Assembly: GCA_903970295.1 (NCBI GenBank)
Contig: CAJCHQ010000406.1
Coordinates: forward strand, 1 to 11,213
Source of the DNA: Bryobacterales bacterium
Lineage (GTDB): Bacteria; Cyanobacteriota; Vampirovibrionia; Obscuribacterales; Obscuribacteraceae
DNA length: 11,213 nucleotides
Direction: 5' to 3'
Part shown: piece by piece, positions 7,232 to 11,213 of the stretch
How the letters are laid out: the number at the start of each line of letters is the position of its first letter
How positions within the stretch are numbered: position 1 is the stretch's first letter
Translations under genes and position numbers: made by a program
The notes under the pieces: generated by a model
What the model was told of the DNA's origin: nothing
The model's input: only the letters and a program-made list of their open reading frames with translations
Databases searched by the model: none

Positions 7232-7237
7232 GTGTCT
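7222..7237 (-). terminator. Hairpin that reads as an intrinsic terminator on the minus strand
   Basis: AGACACT (7222-7228) and AGTGTCT (7231-7237) form a perfect 7-bp inverted repeat with a 2-nt centre. The A-run just left of it becomes a T-run after the hairpin when read on the minus strand; reading right there is no T-run. It may end antisense transcripts or serve weakly in both directions. The stem is only moderately stable. Confidence 0.35.
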
Positions 7238-7437
7238 CAGATAAGCAAAAAGGCAGAATCTAAGGATTTACCTCGTATTCCTACGATAGTGGAAACTGGA
7301 ATCCGTTAGTAAACTGATTCGAGATCGAAAAGATTTGAGCAATTCAGTCGTTCCCTCTGCGTACAGAAGCTCCAATCTCGAGTGAAGCTCGGCTGCTATC
7401 GCCGTTGTAGCTTTTCTACTTTTTAGAGGGTGGATAC

Positions 7438-8769
7438 ATGGGTCAGGAAATTACTACTGAATCGGACGTTCCGTCACCGTCCAGCGGGCTCAAGAAAGGG
7501 TTGAAAAGCCTGAGTAGCTGCGACGCAGCAGCTCGTATTCCTGGGCACACGGTGAATCAAGGTGAGGAGGACAAACCCAACCTTTTTCAGCGAACGATGT
7601 CGGGCACTGGTACGTTTTTGAAGAAAACAAAAAACGATGTAGTATGCAGCGCCAGGGATTTACCCAAGGCCGCAACGGCGATCAAAACCGACGGACTGAA
7701 CGGAAGAACTGCCGGGCGCGTTGCTCTGGATGTCGTGGGCACAACCGAAGTCATGCCCCATCAACTCATATGGAACGCTGCGGGGTCAGTCGTTAAGAGC
7801 CGAACAGGAATTGATTTGACGCCAGGCGGATTGAAAACGAAAGTGGCGATGGCTGTTATCGGAACCGCGCTTGAACACGGTAACACTGGCTCAGTGGGCG
7901 TTGGTCTCGAAACAGCAGTAAGACCCAACTTAGGTGGAGAAAGAGCTCTATCCGCCATCGAATTGCTCCGAGGCAGAGGCAGCGTCATTCAGGTAGCTGC
8001 CAATTTAGGTCGAGTGTCCGGAGTCACCGAGGTGGCGAGCACTTCTTCAATTACGAATTCGGTAAGTATTGCCGCTCGACTCGGCGGCGGACGCCTCGGC
8101 GCACCGTTTGCAGGTCCAATTAACGGTCCAATCGGCGCCCCAATCGGTGAGAGGATGGGTCTACGTGTTGCGGAAACTGGGAGCATTTTCGGGGCAGAAG
8201 TCGTTGCTCCCATGCAACTGGGAATTCGAGTCGGTGCGCTAGCTATAGAAGCGAATCGAGACCCACGATACGTGGGTTCGCCATATTCTGATCAACTCTA
8301 TCCTGCGGCATCATATCCAACGACACCGTATCGAGTGGCACCATATTCGGTGGCTTCATACGGCCAATCTGTGCGGCCAACCGTGTTAGCAGTTGAAGCA
8401 ACCTCACCATCACCATCGCCGGCACCAGCAGTGGCATTGGTGGCGGGCTCCAGAACCGAATCAATCGCCGGTAGTCCCCAAACATTCGATGCCAGTCCAA
8501 TTATGCATCAGAATAATGCTATTCCGGATCAAATCAATGCAAGTCGCAGCTCTGAATCCAATTCCGATCTGGAAACGCCAGCCCAAAGGGCAATTGAGGC
8601 TATGCGCTTGGCGCATCTACAAGAGGCTGTTGCCAGGGCGACCGGGCGACCGGTTGTGCTCGATCCGAAAACAGAAGCTGTGTCAATGCGCCTCGATCAG
8701 GAGTTCGCTGACGCCGAGCTGAAAGCTAAAGCCGCCATTTTAGCGGCTGAAGCAGCACATCAAAAGTGA
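7438..8769 (+). CDS. Large low-complexity protein of unknown function with periodic tyrosines
   Basis: 443 aa. The start is well supported: GAGGGTGG at 7426-7433 lies at good spacing before ATG 7438. There is no signal peptide and no clear membrane helix. Residues 1-70 are polar. Residues 80-270 are rich in Gly, Ala, Val and Ile, with alternating charged turns, including GAPFAGPINGPIGAPIG (221-237). Residues 283-308 carry Tyr at exactly every fifth position (283, 288, 293, 298, 303, 308), with Ser, Pro or Leu before each. A Ser/Pro linker (322-330) follows, then a C-terminal helical region (about 380-443) rich in Ala, Glu and Lys. I recognise no family. A structural, phase-separating or surface-adhesive role is conceivable, but nothing proves it. 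No downstream partner: the next 310 bp are non-coding. Confidence 0.75.
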   Translation: MGQEITTESDVPSPSSGLKKGLKSLSSCDAAARIPGHTVNQGEEDKPNLFQRTMSGTGTFLKKTKNDVVCSARDLPKAATAIKTDGLNGRTAGRVALDVVGTTEVMPHQLIWNAAGSVVKSRTGIDLTPGGLKTKVAMAVIGTALEHGNTGSVGVGLETAVRPNLGGERALSAIELLRGRGSVIQVAANLGRVSGVTEVASTSSITNSVSIAARLGGGRLGAPFAGPINGPIGAPIGERMGLRVAETGSIFGAEVVAPMQLGIRVGALAIEANRDPRYVGSPYSDQLYPAASYPTTPYRVAPYSVASYGQSVRPTVLAVEATSPSPSPAPAVALVAGSRTESIAGSPQTFDASPIMHQNNAIPDQINASRSSESNSDLETPAQRAIEAMRLAHLQEAVARATGRPVVLDPKTEAVSMRLDQEFADAELKAKAAILAAEAAHQK

Positions 8770-8865
8770 TGATTTGGAAAATCTGCCAAGGTGTCACTGC
8801 CAATCAGATCTGAAACTTGGGCGTTTTTCGCACGGCTGAAAAAACATTGCAGTCGATTTTTTGAG

Positions 8866-8887
8866 GCTCAACCGATATCGGTTAAGC
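8866..8887. repeat. 22-bp palindromic repeat, copy 2
   Basis: Identical over all 22 bases to the copy at 1399-1420, with the core AACCGATATCGGTT. The bases just outside differ between copies, so the shared unit seems to end at the GCTC and AAGC arms. It lies about 100 bp after the stop of the low-complexity protein gene and 73 bp before the 14-bp tandem array. Confidence 0.75.
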
Positions 8888-8950
8888 TTCTGAATTTGAG
8901 GGTCGTACTCACCTCACCATCGACTGTACGAAAAACAAAGAAATTTCGCA

Positions 8951-9075
8951 CGCGCAGGCAGCATGCACGCAGACGCATGCACGCAGACGCATGCACGCGC
9001 AGGCAGCATGCACGCAGACGCACGCACGCAGACGCATGCACGCAGACGCATGCACGCAAACGCATGCATTCAAAC
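8951..9075. repeat. 14-bp tandem repeat array (GCATGCACGCAGAC)
   Basis: Eight units from 8961 to 9075: exact copies at 8961, 8975, 9006 and 9034, single-base variants at 9020 and 9048, a decayed last copy at 9062, and a third unit lengthened to 17 bp (8989-9005). That lengthened unit ends in CGCGCAGGCA, which also precedes the first unit at 8951-8960, so there is a higher-order period. Within each unit, the first 11 bases alternate purine and pyrimidine. The 14-bp period is not a multiple of three, which argues against coding. The array ends four bases from the stop codon of the peroxiredoxin gene. Confidence 0.9.
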
Positions 9076-9079
9076 CCAA

Positions 9080-9532
9080 TCAATGCGCGACTTTACTCAT
9101 CTCTGTGCCGATTTCGATTGCTTGCAAAATGTGCTCTGGAGAGGGAGTACCGCGTTCGTAAAAAATTATTTTGCCGGCGGGATCGATGACGACAACTGTG
9201 CGCTTGTTCCACGCGAGCCATGACATTTGAGCGCCGTATTTGCGGGCGACACGACCGCCGGGATCACTGAGAATGGGAAACTCAAGGCGCCGGCGCAGGC
9301 AAAATTCTTTTGCCTTTTCGGCCGAAGCTGTGTTCACACCAAATACCCGAACATTGAATTCTAAAAGTTTTTCGGCGCTGATGCTAAATTCATCAAGTTG
9401 CCGATTGCACGTGGGTGTGTCGTTGGCTGGATAAAAAATCAAGATCACAAACATGCCCGGTAAGTCAGCGAGCGTGACACTGTGTCCGGTAGAAGATTCA
9501 AGTGAGAACTCGGGGGCGGTTGTGTTGAGCAT
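9080..9532 (-). CDS. Peroxiredoxin, AhpC/TSA superfamily, Bcp/PrxQ-like
   Basis: 150 aa, close to the usual length for Bcp/PrxQ. It reduces hydrogen peroxide and organic hydroperoxides in the cytosol using a reactive cysteine. The PxxxTxxC motif is present as PANDTPTC with peroxidatic Cys42, and Arg111 in NKRTVVVIDPAG fits the conserved active-site arginine. The N-terminus APEFSLESSTGHSVTLADLPG is typical. The resolving cysteine that many PrxQ proteins carry five residues after the peroxidatic one is replaced (CNRQLD); the only other cysteine is Cys78. It may therefore be a 1-Cys enzyme or use Cys78, which is inference. It is the last gene of the right-hand block, 21 bp after the gene for a membrane protein; no strong ribosome site is visible. 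Confidence 0.92.
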   Translation of the reverse strand: MLNTTAPEFSLESSTGHSVTLADLPGMFVILIFYPANDTPTCNRQLDEFSISAEKLLEFNVRVFGVNTASAEKAKEFCLRRRLEFPILSDPGGRVARKYGAQMSWLAWNKRTVVVIDPAGKIIFYERGTPSPEHILQAIEIGTEMSKVAH

Positions 9533-9553
9533 GGAAAACCATCTGATTGAGAG

Positions 9554-10075
9554 TTATGTGGCAGCCGGTTGAGGTGCACCGTAAAGCAAATGCTTCGATT
9601 TGATCAGCGAGCCCCAAAGCGTCAACAAGATGTCCATTCTTGTGCCGAAGACTTTGCGGAAGTCGGCTAAGCTTGAACTGGCTACCCCGATTTCGACGAA
9701 TGTGTTGAACTCTTCAGCAAGATAACCGAAAAGCATCCGTTCGTCCACTTCCTGATAGTGAATCAATTGATTTAGCAATACAAACAAGTGGATTCGGGGC
9801 TGATAGAAGTAATTGACAAATGTCTTGAAGGCCTCTGAATCAATCGGTTCGGTCGTCGGATCGAAATCGCTGGGTAGGTAGCCTTCGAGTCTCCTGTCAC
9901 TTTCGCGCACTTCTTCTCGATAGAATTTGATGAATTCCCACGAGTGGTGCCAACGCTCCTGCTGATCGTTTTGCGCCATTTGTTGATTGACTTGCTTCAT
10001 CTGCAAGTAAATCATGAACAGCACAACTGTATTTGCGATCGCTTGCGCCCAGCTGGCGGCTACTGCCCAGTCCAT
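9554..10075 (-). CDS. Single-span membrane protein of unknown function
   Basis: 173 aa. One hydrophobic helix near the N-terminus (about residues 7-24) is followed by a Gln/Met/Asn-rich stretch (QMKQVNQQMAQNDQQ) that is probably a short coiled coil. A soluble domain rich in aromatic and acidic residues (WHHSWEFIKFYREEV, then NYFYQPRIHLFVLLNQLIHY) follows. The layout resembles small DUF4760-type proteins, but I cannot confirm that. The start lies three bases after the stop of the ferredoxin oxidoreductase beta gene, so translation is probably coupled, and the peroxiredoxin follows 21 bp later. Its place in this block suggests a link to the oxidoreductase or to membrane localisation of it; this is inference. 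Confidence 0.7.
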   Translation of the reverse strand: MDWAVAASWAQAIANTVVLFMIYLQMKQVNQQMAQNDQQERWHHSWEFIKFYREEVRESDRRLEGYLPSDFDPTTEPIDSEAFKTFVNYFYQPRIHLFVLLNQLIHYQEVDERMLFGYLAEEFNTFVEIGVASSSLADFRKVFGTRMDILLTLWGSLIKSKHLLYGAPQPAAT

Positions 10076-10078
10076 AGG

Positions 10079-11137
10079 CTACATGAATTCAGCCATAATT
10101 TTGTCCAGCGCCTCTTTCGACGGACGCAGTCTGTCTTGTTGCAAACTTACCAGCGGTTCGTCGATGACATGCATCATGTTGACGAAGTCTGGTTTTTGCT
10201 CGTCGATGAACAAAAGTCCGGTCAAGAACTGCTGTTGCACAGCCGCCTCGTTTATCGTTTGCACGGCCGTCATGCGGTCGCGGAAATTGTAATCGCGATG
10301 GAGCTTTTTCAAGCGCAAGTGCGACCCATCATGCAATTCGACATCTTGTACGGTGCCTGGATCGTAATCGACCGTGATCTGTTCGAAGAAAGGTATGAAA
10401 CCCAATTCGTGCAGCGGTGTTTCCATTTCTTTGGCGTATTTATAGCTCTTGGTCGAACCCTCGTGATTGTTGAATGTCACGCAAGGACTGATTACATCAA
10501 GAACGGCTGTACCTTTATGCGAAGCGGCAGCTTTGATCAACGATACCAATTGCTTGGGATCGCCAGCGAACGAACGACCGACGAAGCCGCAGCCCAGCTC
10601 GATCGCCAGACCGCAAAGATCGATCGGAGTAAATTCGTTCAAGACGCCGGTCTTCAATTTCGAGCCGACATCAGCTGTGGCTGAGAATTGCCCTTTGGTG
10701 AGACCGTAGACGCCATTGTTTTCGATGATATAAATCATCGGCACATTGCGTCTGACCAGATGGCAAAATTGGCCAAGCCCGATACTGGCTGTGTCGCCGT
10801 CGCCGCTGACACCAATGATGTTCAAGCTGGTGTTGGCCATGTTGGCGCCGGTTGCCACCGAAGGCATGCGTCCATGAACCGAATTGAAACCATGCGAGCG
10901 ATTGAGGAAATACGCCGGCGTTTTGCTCGAGCAGCCGATGCCCGAAAGCTTAGCTACTTGATGGGGGGCTATCCCCAGTTCAAAAAATGCTTTGATGATT
11001 TGACTGGTGATCGCGTCGTGCCCGCAGCCATCGCACAAAGTCGATGGGGCGCCTTTGTATTCACTGAGAGTCAATCCGACTCGATTAGTGTTTCCGGCAG
11101 GATTGGGAGATTTCGAATCTGTTGGAGTTTGTACCAT
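10079..11137 (-). CDS. korB: 2-oxoacid:ferredoxin oxidoreductase, beta subunit
   Basis: Beta subunit of a 2-oxoacid (probably 2-oxoglutarate) ferredoxin oxidoreductase: oxidative decarboxylation to the acyl-CoA with reduction of ferredoxin, in the cytosol. 352 aa from ATG 11137, chosen because GGAGAGG lies upstream and the start falls just after the stop of the alpha gene; an ATG at 11170 would overlap that gene. The four cysteines expected to hold a [4Fe-4S] cluster are present: C35 and C38 in CDGCGH, C69 in GIGCSS, and C219 in ISPCVTF. The thiamine diphosphate and magnesium motif is GDGD (112-115) through NNGVYGLTKGQ. It is longer than the shortest KorB proteins because of a C-terminal part (about 245-352) also found in some other bacteria. 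The substrate cannot be fixed from the beta subunit alone. Confidence 0.95.
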   Translation of the reverse strand: MVQTPTDSKSPNPAGNTNRVGLTLSEYKGAPSTLCDGCGHDAITSQIIKAFFELGIAPHQVAKLSGIGCSSKTPAYFLNRSHGFNSVHGRMPSVATGANMANTSLNIIGVSGDGDTASIGLGQFCHLVRRNVPMIYIIENNGVYGLTKGQFSATADVGSKLKTGVLNEFTPIDLCGLAIELGCGFVGRSFAGDPKQLVSLIKAAASHKGTAVLDVISPCVTFNNHEGSTKSYKYAKEMETPLHELGFIPFFEQITVDYDPGTVQDVELHDGSHLRLKKLHRDYNFRDRMTAVQTINEAAVQQQFLTGLLFIDEQKPDFVNMMHVIDEPLVSLQQDRLRPSKEALDKIMAEFM

Positions 11138-11144
11138 TTTTTGT

Positions 11145-11213
11145 TTACCTCTCCTGCTCCATGATTGCATCAGTGATAAATTGCGCGTCGATCGGCAGAC
11201 CGTTGTAGTGGCG
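11145..11213 (-). CDS. korA: 2-oxoacid:ferredoxin oxidoreductase, alpha subunit (C-terminal 22 residues)
   Basis: Only the end of the gene is inside the window: 22 codons (RHYNGLPIDAQFITDAIMEQ, then ER) and a TAA stop seven bases before the beta subunit start. The GLPI segment and following helix fit the C-terminus of fused gamma-alpha KorA subunits. The purine-rich end of this gene also supplies the ribosome site of the beta gene, so the two are transcribed together. The identification rests on gene order and this short tail. Confidence 0.7.
   Translation of the reverse strand, partial: RHYNGLPIDAQFITDAIMEQER

Larger units (their letters stand above)
8770..9079. other. 310-bp non-coding region between convergent genes
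   Basis: It holds a 10-bp palindrome TCAGATCTGA (8804-8813), an inverted pair GTTTTTCG (8822-8829) / CGAAAAAC (8929-8936), a T-rich stretch near 8857-8862, copy 2 of the 22-bp palindrome, and the 14-bp tandem array. I see no convincing GC-rich hairpin plus T-run terminator and no gene. Open frames crossing it exist only because the tandem repeat lacks stop codons. Confidence 0.6.

Noticed and set aside
7232..7437. Possible small RNA or riboswitch before the low-complexity protein gene
   Set aside because: Only a short GTAG/CTAC stem near 7408-7420 and a good ribosome site were seen; no known riboswitch pattern.
8951..9075. Possible CRISPR array
   Set aside because: The repeats are directly adjacent with no unique spacers and the unit is too short.
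8791..9223. Open frames on both strands across the 14-bp repeat, giving His/Arg/Ala/Thr-rich peptides
   Set aside because: They exist because the repeat lacks stops in all frames; the unit is not a multiple of three and there is no good ribosome site.
10035..10042. HIP1 octamer GCGATCGC, a hallmark of some cyanobacteria
   Set aside because: A single copy, inside a coding region, is not informative.
9944..10684. Long plus-strand frame of 246 codons
   Set aside because: It is antisense to the well-supported korB and membrane protein genes and shows no recognisable domain.

Overview
The window suggests a mid-GC, free-living or sediment-type bacterium with anaerobic or facultative metabolism. 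The supports are a ferredoxin-dependent 2-oxoacid oxidoreductase, an AmmeMemoRadiSam (Memo/AMMECR1) fusion protein, a membrane GT-C glycosyltransferase and several orphan proteins. The mix resembles my memory of Obscuribacterales/'Melainabacteria' (non-photosynthetic Cyanobacteriota) genomes. That placement is inference at low confidence; no rRNA or marker gene is present.

Layout. 1-1332 (+) is the 3' part of a Memo-AMMECR1 fusion gene. A structured spacer follows (1326-1595) with mutually exclusive inverted repeats, one copy of a 22-bp palindromic repeat, and a purine-rich tract with RTCA boxes about every helical turn. 1596-2762 (+) encodes a protein that appears built from the two ends of an IS1595-type transposase, with the catalytic core replaced by a disordered linker and a DprA-like winged helix. 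Convergent to it, 2846-3442 (-) encodes an M48-like membrane protein whose zinc-binding HExxH site is degenerate. 3542-5501 (+) is an overlapping NarL-type response regulator and soluble histidine kinase pair. 5521-6822 (-) is a GT-C type membrane glycosyltransferase, divergent from a small two-helix membrane protein (6896-7231, +). 7438-8769 (+) is a large low-complexity protein of unknown role with a strict five-residue tyrosine periodicity. 8770-9079 is non-coding: the second copy of the 22-bp palindrome and a 14-bp tandem repeat array with alternating purine/pyrimidine runs.

The right end (9080-11213, - strand) is a tight operon-like block, read right to left: the tail of a 2-oxoacid:ferredoxin oxidoreductase alpha subunit, its beta subunit, an uncharacterised single-span membrane protein, and a thiol peroxidase of the Bcp/PrxQ type. 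Pairing an oxygen-sensitive iron-sulfur enzyme with a peroxidase suggests oxidative protection of the same pathway (inference).

The strongest candidates for something undescribed are the transposase-derived winged-helix protein, the pseudo-M48 protein and the dispersed 22-bp palindrome flanking this accessory block. No complete defence system, CRISPR array, tRNA or rRNA was found.
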